Shown: positions 1 to 6,309, counted from the first letter of the stretch. The stretch: DNA of 12,211 nt from Bog-473 sp052148295 (GCA_052148295.1 JBKQIP010000038.1:1-12211), one strand, 5' to 3'. Notes: generated by a model not told the origin, from the letters alone. Translations and numbers: made by a program.

Positions 1-606
1 GTCAACGCCGGGGCGGCGGGGCACCTGACGGTCTATCCCCAGGGAGCCCCCCTGCCCGGGGCCTCCAATGTCAACTACACCGCCGGCCAGAACACGGCCA
101 ACCGGGTCATCGTGGCGCTCTCGGGCACCGGGGGGATCGCGGTCACCAGCTCGGCCGCCTCCGACGTGCTGGTCGACGTCTCGGGCTACTACTCGGCGGC
201 GGGGGGCACCGGGACCCAGTTCACCTCCGAAGGGGCCCCGGTGCGCATCTGTGACACCCGGGCGGGCAACCCCTCTGATCTGAGCGGCGCCGAGAACCAG
301 TGCCTGGGCAAGACCATCGGCCCAGGGGACACCTTGACCATCAACGTGGCCGGCCTGGCCGGGGTGCCCACCAGCGGGGCCACCGCGGTGGTGGTCAACC
401 TCACCGGAATAGGCCCGTCCGCCCAGACCCACCTGACCGTCTTCCCGACGCTCCCGGTCCCCACCACCTCGGATGTGAACCTCGTCCCGGGCGTGACCCG
501 GGCCAACCTGGTGGTGGCCACCCTCAGCTCGACCGGGACCATCTCGATCTACAACAACGCGGGCAGCACCGACGTGGTGGTCGATCTGCTGGGGTGGTAC
601 TCGTAG
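1..606 (+). CDS. Secreted/cell-surface repeat protein, C-terminal part
   Basis: The frame is open from base 1 and stops at TAG 604-606, so 201 C-terminal residues are visible and the start lies outside the window. Two copies of a beta-rich module can be aligned by eye. The first (about residues 1-66) contains 'HLTVYP', 'ASNVNY', 'ANRVIVAL' and ends 'VLVDVSGYYS'. The second (about residues 75-201) contains 'RICDTRAG', 'AVVVNLTG', 'HLTVFP', 'SDVNLVPG', 'ANLVVATL' and ends 'VVVDLLGWYS'. I recognise this as a module common in large secreted actinobacterial proteins, often in tandem; I know no reliable function or name. Composition is rich in Gly, Ala, Thr and Val with almost no Lys, typical of an exported protein. 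The protein ends right after the second module, with no sortase signal or TM anchor at the C-terminus. It sits only 62 bases upstream of ruvC but is probably an independent unit. Confidence 0.75.
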   Translation, partial: VNAGAAGHLTVYPQGAPLPGASNVNYTAGQNTANRVIVALSGTGGIAVTSSAASDVLVDVSGYYSAAGGTGTQFTSEGAPVRICDTRAGNPSDLSGAENQCLGKTIGPGDTLTINVAGLAGVPTSGATAVVVNLTGIGPSAQTHLTVFPTLPVPTTSDVNLVPGVTRANLVVATLSSTGTISIYNNAGSTDVVVDLLGWYS

Positions 607-629
607 GGGGGAGCCGGCCGCGCCACGGT

Positions 630-653
630 CCGCCCATGCGTGCCTGAGGGCGG
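630..653 (+). terminator. Short inverted repeat between the surface-protein gene and ruvC
   Basis: CCGCCC (630-635) and GGGCGG (648-653) form a 6-bp GC stem with a 12-base loop, 24 bases after the upstream stop. There is no T-tract, and the right arm abuts the ruvC -10 element, so it could equally be part of the promoter. Weak candidate terminator. Confidence 0.2.
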
Positions 654-654
654 C

Positions 655-660
655 TACGCT
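655..660 (+). promoter_or_regulatory. Candidate -10 element of ruvC (TACGCT)
   Basis: TACGCT fits the actinobacterial TANNNT -10 pattern and ends 8 bases before the ATG at 669. No Shine-Dalgarno sequence lies between it and the ATG, so the transcript would start at or within a base or two of the start codon, giving a leaderless mRNA. No good -35 (TTGAC-like) is visible 16-18 bases upstream. Confidence 0.4.
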
Positions 661-677
661 ACGAACGCATGTTCGTA
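660..677 (+). promoter_or_regulatory. LexA-type SOS box overlapping the ruvC start codon
   Basis: The sequence is TACGAAC-GCAT-GTTCGTA, two perfect 7-bp arms around a 4-base centre. It matches the Bacillus/actinobacterial LexA consensus CGAACRNRYGTTCG at every position (centre G-C-A-T = R-N-R-Y). It is close to the mycobacterial box TCGAAC-N4-GTTCGA, differing only at the outermost symmetric base. It begins at the last base of the -10 element and covers the ATG (669-671), so bound LexA would block the transcription start of ruvCAB. Regulation of ruv genes by LexA is established in other bacteria; the binding here is inferred. Confidence 0.8.
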
Positions 678-1193
678 TTGGGGATCGACCCGGGGCTCTC
701 CCGGTGCGGCTACGGCCTGGTGGCCCGGGACGAGGCCGACAGCACCCTGCGGGCCTACGCGGCCGGGGTGGTCGAGACCGATCCGGGGGCGCCCCTGCCC
801 CAGCGCCTGTTGATCCTGCACACGGAGCTGCGGAACCTGGTGGCCGAGCTCTCGCCCCAGGTGGTGGTGGTCGAACGGGTCTTCTTCCAGGTCAACGTCA
901 AGACCGCCATGTCGGTGGGCCAGGCCAGCGGCCTGGCCCTGGTGGCCGCAGCCGAGGCCGGGTGCGAGGTGGCCCAGTACACCTCCAACGAGGTCAAGCA
1001 GGCTCTGGTGGGCTACGGGGCGGCCACCAAGGACCAGGTGCAGCGCATGGTGGCCAGCGTCCTGGGGTTGGCCACCCCGCCGCACCCGCCCGACGTGGCC
1101 GACGCCCTGGCCCTGGCAGTGTGCCATCTCACCACCGTCCCGTTGCGGCGCGCCGTGGGCGCCGCGCTGTCCCGCGAGAGGAGCGTCCCGTGA
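669..1193 (+). CDS. ruvC: Crossover junction endodeoxyribonuclease RuvC
   Basis: This 174-residue protein has the usual RuvC length. It nicks Holliday junctions symmetrically in the last step of recombinational repair, acting with RuvAB in the cytoplasm. The N-terminal 'VLGIDPGLSRCGYGLV' carries the first catalytic Asp (D7) of the RNase H-like fold. 'VVVERVFFQVNVKTAMSVGQ' supplies E69, and 'HPPDVADALALAVCH' supplies D142 and D145, completing the acidic metal-binding set. The ATG at 669 was chosen because RuvC proteins start only a few residues before 'LGIDPG', and the next in-frame candidate (TTG 678) would cut into the first strand. There is no ribosome-binding site, consistent with a leaderless start under the -10 at 655-660. 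The SOS-type palindrome covers the start codon. The stop overlaps the ruvA start by 4 bases (GTGA). Confidence 0.96.
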   Translation: MFVLGIDPGLSRCGYGLVARDEADSTLRAYAAGVVETDPGAPLPQRLLILHTELRNLVAELSPQVVVVERVFFQVNVKTAMSVGQASGLALVAAAEAGCEVAQYTSNEVKQALVGYGAATKDQVQRMVASVLGLATPPHPPDVADALALAVCHLTTVPLRRAVGAALSRERSVP

Positions 1194-1813
1194 TCGGCTT
1201 GCTGCGAGGAACCGCCGTGCTGCGACCGGCCGAGGGTGAGGTGATCGTCGACGTGGCCGGTGTCGGGTACCGGGTCACGGTCACGCCGGCGACGGCGGCC
1301 TCCCTCATGACGGGGGCGACCGCCGGTGCACCGTCGGAGGTGACCCTGTTCGTGCACACCCACGTGCGCGAGGACGCCATCGTCCTGTACGGGTTCGAAC
1401 ACGACGACGAGCGCCGGTGCTTCGAGGTGCTGCTCGGATCGCACGGGGTCGGCCCGGCCCTGGCCCTGGCCATACTGGCCGTGCTCTCCCCGGCGACGCT
1501 GTCGACCGCCGTCCTGGAGGACGACCTCGAGACCCTGTGCTCCGTTCCCGGCGTGGGCCGCAAGACGGCGGCCCGGCTCCTCATCGAGCTGAAGAGCCGG
1601 CTCGACCTGCCGGACCTCTCGCTCCATCCGCACGGGGTGTCGGGCGGCGGCGCGGCCGGGACCTCCCGCACCTCGCGGTCGGAGGCGCGCGCCGCCCTGA
1701 GCGAGCTCGGCTACGCCCCCGAGGAGATCCGGGGCGCGCTCGACGGCCTGCGCGACGATGTGGGAGTGGAAGAGATGCTCCGACTCGCCCTGCGGGAGCT
1801 GGCCAGCAAGTGA
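1190..1813 (+). CDS. ruvA: Holliday junction branch migration complex subunit RuvA
   Basis: The gene encodes 207 residues, close to the usual ~200. RuvA tetramers hold the four-way junction flat and recruit RuvB hexamers. Domain I (residues 1-65) begins 'MIGLLRGTAV' and contains 'HTHVREDAIVLYGF', with the acidic ED pair of the central pin. Domain II has two helix-hairpin-helix motifs, 'SHGVGPALALAIL' and 'SVPGVGRKTAARLLIELK'. After a Gly/Ser/Thr linker, domain III ('ARAALSELGYAPEEI...LRLALRELASK') is the RuvB-contacting module. The GTG start at 1190 overlaps the ruvC stop in GTGA and has AGGAG at 1179-1183, six bases upstream. In the first HhH motif the residue after GVGP is Ala, where homologues I recall have Lys or Arg. 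The stop overlaps ruvB in another GTGA. Confidence 0.95.
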   Translation: MIGLLRGTAVLRPAEGEVIVDVAGVGYRVTVTPATAASLMTGATAGAPSEVTLFVHTHVREDAIVLYGFEHDDERRCFEVLLGSHGVGPALALAILAVLSPATLSTAVLEDDLETLCSVPGVGRKTAARLLIELKSRLDLPDLSLHPHGVSGGGAAGTSRTSRSEARAALSELGYAPEEIRGALDGLRDDVGVEEMLRLALRELASK

Positions 1814-2907
1814 GCGCACCGGCCCGCCGCGAGATGCTGGCGCCGACCGGGCCGGCCGAGCCGGCCGGGGCCGAGCGCCTGGTGGCGCCCGCCGTGGCGG
1901 ACCCGGTGGAGGAGGTCGAGGAGGCCGGCCTGCGCCCGCGCTCCCTCGACGAGTTCATCGGGCAGTCGCAACTGGTCGAGCACCTGGGCATCGTCCTGCA
2001 GGCGGCCCGGCAGCGGCAGCAGCCGGTGGACCACCTCCTCTTCGCCGGCCCGCCCGGACTGGGCAAGACCTCGCTGGCCGGGATCGTGGCGGCCGAGATG
2101 GGCGCCGGGTTCCGCATCACCTCGGGGCCGGTGCTGACCCGGGCCGGGGACCTGGCCGCGCTGCTCACCGACCTGCAGGAGGGCGACATCCTCTTCATCG
2201 ACGAGATCCACCGGCTGCACCGCTCGGTCGAGGAGATGCTCTACTCGGCCATGGAGGACGCCAAGCTGGACATCCTCATCGGCAAGGGTCCCACCGCCCG
2301 CTCCATCCGTCTCGACCTGCCCCGGTTCACCCTGGTCGGCGCCACCACGCGCACCGGGCTGGTATCGGGCCCCTTGCGCGACCGGTTCGGCTTCGTGGGC
2401 CGTCTCGATCTCTACGCGCCGGAGGACCTCCGCGCCATCGTGGAGCGCTCGGCCCGCATCCTCCACGTCCGGCTCGACGGCGACGGGGCCACGCGCATCG
2501 CCGAGCGGTCGCGCGGCACGCCCCGGGTGGCCAACCGGCTCCTGCGGCGCGTGCGCGACTTCGCCGAGGTCCGCAGCGACGGGTCGATCGACGGCCGCAC
2601 GGCCAGCGATGGGCTCGATCTCTTCGGGGTGGACGAGCTCGGTCTCGACAAGGTGGACCGCGCCATCCTCACCACCCTGTGCGAGCGTTTCGGTGGGCAG
2701 CCGGTCGGGCTGACCACCCTGGCGCAGTGCGTGGGCGAGGAGACGGACACCGTCGAGGACGCCTACGAGCCGTACCTCCTGCAGTGCGGTCTCATCCAGC
2801 GCACGGCCCGGGGCCGGGTGCCGACGGCACGGGCCTGGACGCACCTGGGGCAGGCCCCACCCGGTGGCTCGCCGGCGGCCGGGTCGGCCACGCTCTTCAA
2901 TCCCTGA
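1810..2907 (+). CDS. ruvB: Holliday junction branch migration ATPase RuvB
   Basis: This AAA+ motor (365 residues) forms hexameric rings that pump DNA through the RuvA-bound junction. The sequence shows Walker A GPPGLGKT (residues 80-87), Walker B with DEIH (131-134), 'TLVGATTRTG' as sensor region, and 'PLRDRFG' (about 188-194) with the arginine-finger/sensor arginines. The C-terminal winged-helix DNA-binding domain ends 'QRTARGRVPTARAWTHLG'. The GTG at 1810 overlaps the ruvA stop in GTGA, with GGGAG (1794-1798) 11 bases upstream; the ATG at 1834 is an alternative. The N-terminal ~45 residues before 'LRPRSLDEFIGQ' are a low-complexity Ala/Pro/Glu extension longer than in E. coli RuvB (336 aa). 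A short Pro/Gly/Ser tail follows the winged helix. It is the last gene of the ruv operon and converges on the histidine kinase gene. Confidence 0.97.
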   Translation: MSAPARREMLAPTGPAEPAGAERLVAPAVADPVEEVEEAGLRPRSLDEFIGQSQLVEHLGIVLQAARQRQQPVDHLLFAGPPGLGKTSLAGIVAAEMGAGFRITSGPVLTRAGDLAALLTDLQEGDILFIDEIHRLHRSVEEMLYSAMEDAKLDILIGKGPTARSIRLDLPRFTLVGATTRTGLVSGPLRDRFGFVGRLDLYAPEDLRAIVERSARILHVRLDGDGATRIAERSRGTPRVANRLLRRVRDFAEVRSDGSIDGRTASDGLDLFGVDELGLDKVDRAILTTLCERFGGQPVGLTTLAQCVGEETDTVEDAYEPYLLQCGLIQRTARGRVPTARAWTHLGQAPPGGSPAAGSATLFNP

Positions 2908-2920
2908 GGCATTCCCGCAG

Positions 2921-2939
2921 GCTGTCCCTGCAGGGCAGC
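2921..2939. terminator. Hairpin between convergent ruvB and histidine kinase genes
   Basis: GCTG-T-CCC-TGCA-GGG-CAGC folds into a short stem with one bulged T, 13 bases after the ruvB stop and in the 68-base gap between two convergent genes. It lacks a T-tract, so factor-independent termination is doubtful. Position is the main argument. Confidence 0.3.
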
Positions 2940-2975
2940 GGTCAGAGGGGGGGCGTGGCCCGGCCGGTCGATCGT

Positions 2976-5114
2976 CTAGGCCCGCAGCGACGTGGCGGCG
3001 GATCGGGTGTCCGCCGGCGCGGACGGCTCGCTCGCCGGGTGCTCGGTCGGGTGCAACGGCAGGAAGACGCGGAAGGTGGTCGACCAGCCCGGGGTGTCGA
3101 CGATGTCGACGAACCCCTCGTGGGCCTCGGCCACCGTCTTGGCGATGGCCAGGCCGAGGCCGGTCCCCGGCACGCCCGATTCGTTGGTCGAGGCCAGCCG
3201 GTAGAAGCGCTCGAAGAGCTGCGGGCGTTCGCTCTCGGGGATGCCGGGACCCTCGTCGAGCACCTGGACCCGGGCGAAGGCGTCGACCGCGTCCACCACG
3301 ACCTTCACCCGTCCCCCGCGCGGCGAGAACTTGATGGCGTTGGACACGAGGTTCCCCACCAACTGGCGCAGGCGGGTGGGGTCGCCGAACACCGGCACCG
3401 ACGCGCCGGGCGCGCCCGGGACCGAGGGGATGGGCACCCACGAGAGCGCAACGCCCGCCGTGGTCGCCGACGTCTGGAACGAGTCGACCGTCTCCGCCGC
3501 CAGCTGACCCAGGTCGAGCTCGGTGAAGGCGACGCTCAGGCCCCGCCCGCCACCGGGATCGGCCAGCAGGTCCTCCGCCACGCGCTGGAGATGCACGGAG
3601 CTACGGTCGATGGTGCGCAGCATGCGGACCTGCTCGTCGGTGAGCCCCCCGGCGTCTTCGAGCAGTAGCTCGACGAAGCCCCGGATGGAGGTGATCGGCG
3701 TGCGCAATTCGTGCGAGACCGTGGCCACGACGTCGTCCTTCATTTTGGTCAGCTCGCGCAGACGGCGGTTCTGCTGGATGAACGACTGGGTGACCTCACG
3801 CTGGACGGCGAAGACGCGTTCCCGTTCGGCCGCCAGGTCCTCACGCTCGGTGACGTCGATGGCCACCACCACGTAGCTGACCACGCTCGGCGCGCCCGCC
3901 GGGGGAGGGTCGGGCACCTCGGGCTCGGCGCCACGGCGCCGGGTGGTGGACGCCTGACGTGAGGCCGCCGCGTCCGGCGGGGTGGCGGGGCGGGCGGCGT
4001 ACCCGTCGCCCAGGGAGGAGTCGACGACGGGGGTGGGCATGGCGCGCACCCGGACCACGCAGCGCCGCTTGGTGCCGTCCTTGCGGGTGGCGGTCCACGG
4101 CACCTCGGCCACGGCCTCGGGGCTGGCCTCGTGGGCCGTGTTGCGCAGGGCGTCGATGGTCTGGCGGCGCTCGTCTATCTGGGCCGGGTCGATGAAGTAG
4201 GCGATGGAGCGGAGGCCCACCACCTCGGCCGCGGTGTACCCGAGCATCTGCTCGGCGCCGGCCGAGAAGAAGGTGACGGTGCCCGAGGGGTCGACCCCCA
4301 TGATGGCGCTGCCGGTGGCGGCCCGGAGCAACGTCTCGAGGCGGTCGCGGGCCTGGTCGGCATCGAGGGCACTGCGGCGGGCCAAACGGGTCTGCCGGAC
4401 CAGGTCCGTGACGTAGGCGCGGTTCTTCGACACCACGATCATCACGGTGGCGGAGACCAGGGTGGTGACCGCCGCCATGGCCACCGTCTGGCGCCACTCC
4501 CAACTGGGGTAGCGCGGGGTGCCGACCACCAGAATGGGGATCACCAGGGCCAGGTACATGCAGACCAGCCCCACCGCCAGGTGGATGCGCCTCCCGTAGA
4601 GGGCCAACCAGACGATGGGGAGGAGGTAGACGACGATCAGCCCCGAGGTGCTGCCCCCCTGGGCGTTGCGGATGAGGGCGATGACGGCCAGGAAGCCGAC
4701 CGGGACGACCAGCCAGGCGTAGTCGGGCAGGCTCTCCCACGGGACGAAGAAGGCGAGGCAGAGCACCGCGAAGAAGATGAGGGAGGCGATGTACACGTCG
4801 GGGTTCGGGTCGGCCGGGTAGGGGATGAGGCCGAGGAGGACGATGAGCACGGCCTCCAGCGCGAAGAACGGCAGGCGGGCCCGCATCGATCCGTAGAAGC
4901 CGGGGACCAGCCCCCGTCCCTGCATCTCGGCTTCCACCGCCGGATCGAAGAGGGTCGAGGGATCGGTGGGCGCGTCGGCGTGGTCGGCGGCGGGTTCCGC
5001 GGTGGCTTCAGGGGTGGCTTCCGTGGTGGTGTCCGCCGGTGCGGTTCGGGAAGGGGGCGAGGGGGGAGGGGGCGAGGGGGGCGAGGACGGCCAGGCGTCG
5101 GCGGCGGCGTTCAC
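2976..5114 (-). CDS. Six-TM PAS sensor histidine kinase
   Basis: From the GTG at 5114 the product has 712 residues. Order: a Pro/Ser/Thr/Ala-rich cytoplasmic N-terminus (about 1-60); a block of about six hydrophobic segments (about 75-225) with short loops and no large extracellular sensor; a PAS domain starting 'RLETLLRAATGSAIMGVDPSG' (about 256) and ending 'VVVAIDVTERED' (about 425); a coiled linker; HisKA with 'SHELRTPITSIRGF', phospho-acceptor H468; and HATPase_c with N-box 'GNLVSNAIKFSP' (N592), 'DEGPGIP' and 'GTGLGLAIAK'. No HAMP domain is seen. This start lies 5 bases past the regulator stop, suggesting translational coupling; an ATG at 5195 would overlap the regulator by 76 bases and is less likely. 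The PAS carries a ~45-residue low-complexity insert (DNA about 3890-4035). The signal sensed is unknown; an integral-membrane sensing mode is inferred. Confidence 0.92.
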   Translation of the reverse strand: MNAAADAWPSSPPSPPPPSPPSRTAPADTTTEATPEATAEPAADHADAPTDPSTLFDPAVEAEMQGRGLVPGFYGSMRARLPFFALEAVLIVLLGLIPYPADPNPDVYIASLIFFAVLCLAFFVPWESLPDYAWLVVPVGFLAVIALIRNAQGGSTSGLIVVYLLPIVWLALYGRRIHLAVGLVCMYLALVIPILVVGTPRYPSWEWRQTVAMAAVTTLVSATVMIVVSKNRAYVTDLVRQTRLARRSALDADQARDRLETLLRAATGSAIMGVDPSGTVTFFSAGAEQMLGYTAAEVVGLRSIAYFIDPAQIDERRQTIDALRNTAHEASPEAVAEVPWTATRKDGTKRRCVVRVRAMPTPVVDSSLGDGYAARPATPPDAAASRQASTTRRRGAEPEVPDPPPAGAPSVVSYVVVAIDVTEREDLAAERERVFAVQREVTQSFIQQNRRLRELTKMKDDVVATVSHELRTPITSIRGFVELLLEDAGGLTDEQVRMLRTIDRSSVHLQRVAEDLLADPGGGRGLSVAFTELDLGQLAAETVDSFQTSATTAGVALSWVPIPSVPGAPGASVPVFGDPTRLRQLVGNLVSNAIKFSPRGGRVKVVVDAVDAFARVQVLDEGPGIPESERPQLFERFYRLASTNESGVPGTGLGLAIAKTVAEAHEGFVDIVDTPGWSTTFRVFLPLHPTEHPASEPSAPADTRSAATSLRA

Positions 5115-5119
5115 CGTGG

Positions 5120-5818
5120 TTACATCGCCCGGGTTCGGTACCGGTAGCCGAAGCCTCGCACCGTCTCGATGGGTGAATCCTCCTGCTCGTCCCACCCCAG
5201 CTTACGGCGGAGGCGGAGGACGGCGTACTTGACCCGTGAGGGGGCCAGGCCGGTGGGGTCGTCCCAGGCCAGCTCGATGAGCTGGTCGGGCGAGAGGACC
5301 TGGCCCTGGTGGCGCACCAGCGTGGCCAGCAGCCGGTACTCGGTCGGGGTGAGGACCACGTCGGCGTCGTCGATGGTGACCGACTGATGCACGAAATCCA
5401 CCCTGACCTGCAGATCCTCGAAGCAGGTGATCGGTTGGCTGCGGGCCACCTGGCGGCGGCTGATGGCCTGGAGCCGGGCCAGCAACTCGACCCGGCTGAA
5501 GGGCTTGGTCAGGTAGTCGTCCGCCCCGGCGTTGAGGCCCCGCACCTTGTCGATATCGGTCGAACGGGCCGTGAGCATGAGCACCGGCGTGTCGCTCATG
5601 TCCCGGATGCGCTCGAGGACCTGCCAACCGTCCAGGTCGGGGAGGCCCACGTCGAGCATGACGATGTCGGGGACCTTCTGGTGGAACAGCCGGACGCCGT
5701 CCTTCCCCGATGCCGCCTCGGTGATGTCGAAGCCCTCGCGCTCGAGCAGCGATCGCAGGAGCGTCCTGATGTCGCTGTCATCCTCGATGACCAGGACGGA
5801 AACGTGGCCCTCACGCAC
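5120..5818 (-). CDS. OmpR/PhoB-family response regulator
   Basis: The 232-residue product has a receiver domain (about residues 6-122) with acidic pocket E12/D13/D14, phospho-acceptor D56 in 'DIVMLDVGLPDLDGW', T83 in 'VLMLTA' and K105 in 'DDYLTKPFSRVELLAR'. A C-terminal OmpR-type winged helix (about 135-230) contains 'LTPTEYRLLATLVRH', 'RVKYAVLRLRRKLG' and 'IETVRGFGYRYR'. It should bind DNA as a head-to-tail dimer when phosphorylated by the kinase encoded just downstream. The GTG start at 5818 is the only option: an in-frame TGA lies upstream with no start between. No Shine-Dalgarno is visible. It is transcribed divergently from yajC across a 528-base region holding a tandem-repeat site of the type this family binds. 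I cannot tie it to a named system such as MtrA or PhoP. Confidence 0.95.
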   Translation of the reverse strand: MREGHVSVLVIEDDSDIRTLLRSLLEREGFDITEAASGKDGVRLFHQKVPDIVMLDVGLPDLDGWQVLERIRDMSDTPVLMLTARSTDIDKVRGLNAGADDYLTKPFSRVELLARLQAISRRQVARSQPITCFEDLQVRVDFVHQSVTIDDADVVLTPTEYRLLATLVRHQGQVLSPDQLIELAWDDPTGLAPSRVKYAVLRLRRKLGWDEQEDSPIETVRGFGYRYRTRAM

Positions 5819-5820
5819 GG

Positions 5821-5861
5821 TATTGTCCGGTGCCGCCCCACGTCATAGCGGGGCCACAATA
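5821..5861. promoter_or_regulatory. TATTGT...ACAATA dyad upstream of the response regulator
   Basis: TATTGT (5821-5826) is mirrored by ACAATA (5856-5861), with an inner pair GCCCC (5835-5839)/GGGGC (5850-5854). Read on the minus strand, 5861-5856 is TATTGT, a TANNNT-type -10 that would start the regulator transcript about 30 bases before its GTG. The plus-strand copy faces it. It could be an autoregulatory operator or promoter pair; no -35 supports it. Confidence 0.3.
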
Positions 5862-5908
5862 ACGTGCCGACAGGCAGGGACCCGGGATGGAGTGCTCGGC
5901 CCGGGGGC

Positions 5909-5998
5909 GGGAGCGGAAGGTGCGCCGGCCCCCGACCATCGGCTCCCCCGGATTGCTCCGACCGACGGCTCCGGTCGAGCCGGCGCACCTTCGCTTCC
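5909..5998. repeat. Long inverted repeat with two internal hairpins
   Basis: A perfect 14-bp inverted repeat, GAAGGTGCGCCGGC (5916-5929) and its complement at 5979-5992, extends past a bulged G to about 20 pairs (outer arms 5909-5914 and 5993-5998). The 49-base interior can form two further stems: CCGA-cca-TCGG (5932-5942) and CGACC-N9-GGTCG (5959-5977). As RNA this would be a three-way junction. It is not placed as a terminator: both flanking genes read away from it. It could be a structured leader or small RNA, a miniature mobile-element relic, or a regulatory DNA dyad. Confidence 0.6.
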
Positions 5999-6150
5999 CT
6001 CTCTACCTCTCGATGTTCCCCCACGCGGATCCGTTCCCCTTCTCCGGACCCGAGATTGTGATCGTCCCCCTCCGGGCGATCCTTCATCATGAGGTGGTGT
6101 TTACTGTGACAAGCATGGTGTACCCGGGTGGGTGCAGGACCGGGGCGAAG

Positions 6151-6169
6151 TGGTTGCAGAATGGTTGCA
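6151..6169 (+). promoter_or_regulatory. PhoB-box-like tandem direct repeat upstream of yajC
   Basis: TGGTTGC-AGAA-TGGTTGC is a 7-bp unit repeated at an 11-bp period (the identity runs to 8 bases, TGGTTGCA). OmpR/PhoB-family regulators classically bind 7-bp units separated by 4 bp, one helical turn apart. The repeat overlaps the candidate -35 and ends about 7 bases before the candidate -10 TAATTT (6176-6181), the geometry of an activator site replacing the -35. The adjacent divergent regulator gene is the obvious candidate ligand. Confidence 0.45.
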
Positions 6170-6181
6170 AGGAAATAATTT
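6154..6181 (+). promoter_or_regulatory. Candidate distal promoter of yajC-secD-secF
   Basis: TTGCAG (6154-6159), a 16-base spacer and TAATTT (6176-6181) form a weak -35/-10 pair inside the AT-rich island. The start would be near 6188, leaving a ~160-base GC-rich leader before yajC. The -10 sits in the GAAATAATTTC palindrome. Confidence 0.3.
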
Positions 6182-6281
6182 CGCAATTGGGGTTGACGTG
6201 GAACGTTATCCCTGCCGGGAGGCGAGTGCGCGGGGCGCCGCCCCCCGGACCCGGCCCGGCCGCGCCACCGGGGGAGCGCCC

Positions 6282-6309
6282 TTGGGGACCAAGATGCAGG
6301 CACTAGGGT
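6282..6309 (+). promoter_or_regulatory. Candidate proximal promoter of yajC
   Basis: TTGGGG (6282-6287), a 16-base spacer and TAGGGT (6304-6309) would start a transcript near 6316, giving a ~30-base leader that includes the GAAGGA ribosome-binding site (6335-6340). It is an alternative or addition to the distal candidate. Confidence 0.3.

Noticed and set aside
669..680. TTG at 678 as the ruvC start
   Set aside because: It would remove the residues preceding the first catalytic strand; homologues start a few residues before LGIDPG, matching ATG 669.
5115..5195. Upstream ATG (5195) as the histidine kinase start
   Set aside because: It would overlap the response regulator by 76 bases and add residues read from its conserved wing region; the GTG at 5114 just after the regulator stop is more natural.
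6193..6198. TTGACG as a -35 element for yajC
   Set aside because: No TANNNT -10 is found 16-18 bases downstream; the nearest AT-rich hexamer is only 7 bases away.
5887..6306. A 139-codon plus-strand open frame in the region before yajC
   Set aside because: No ribosome-binding site, no recognisable domain, Pro/Gly/Arg bias expected of random high-GC sequence, and it crosses the inverted repeat and promoter-like island.
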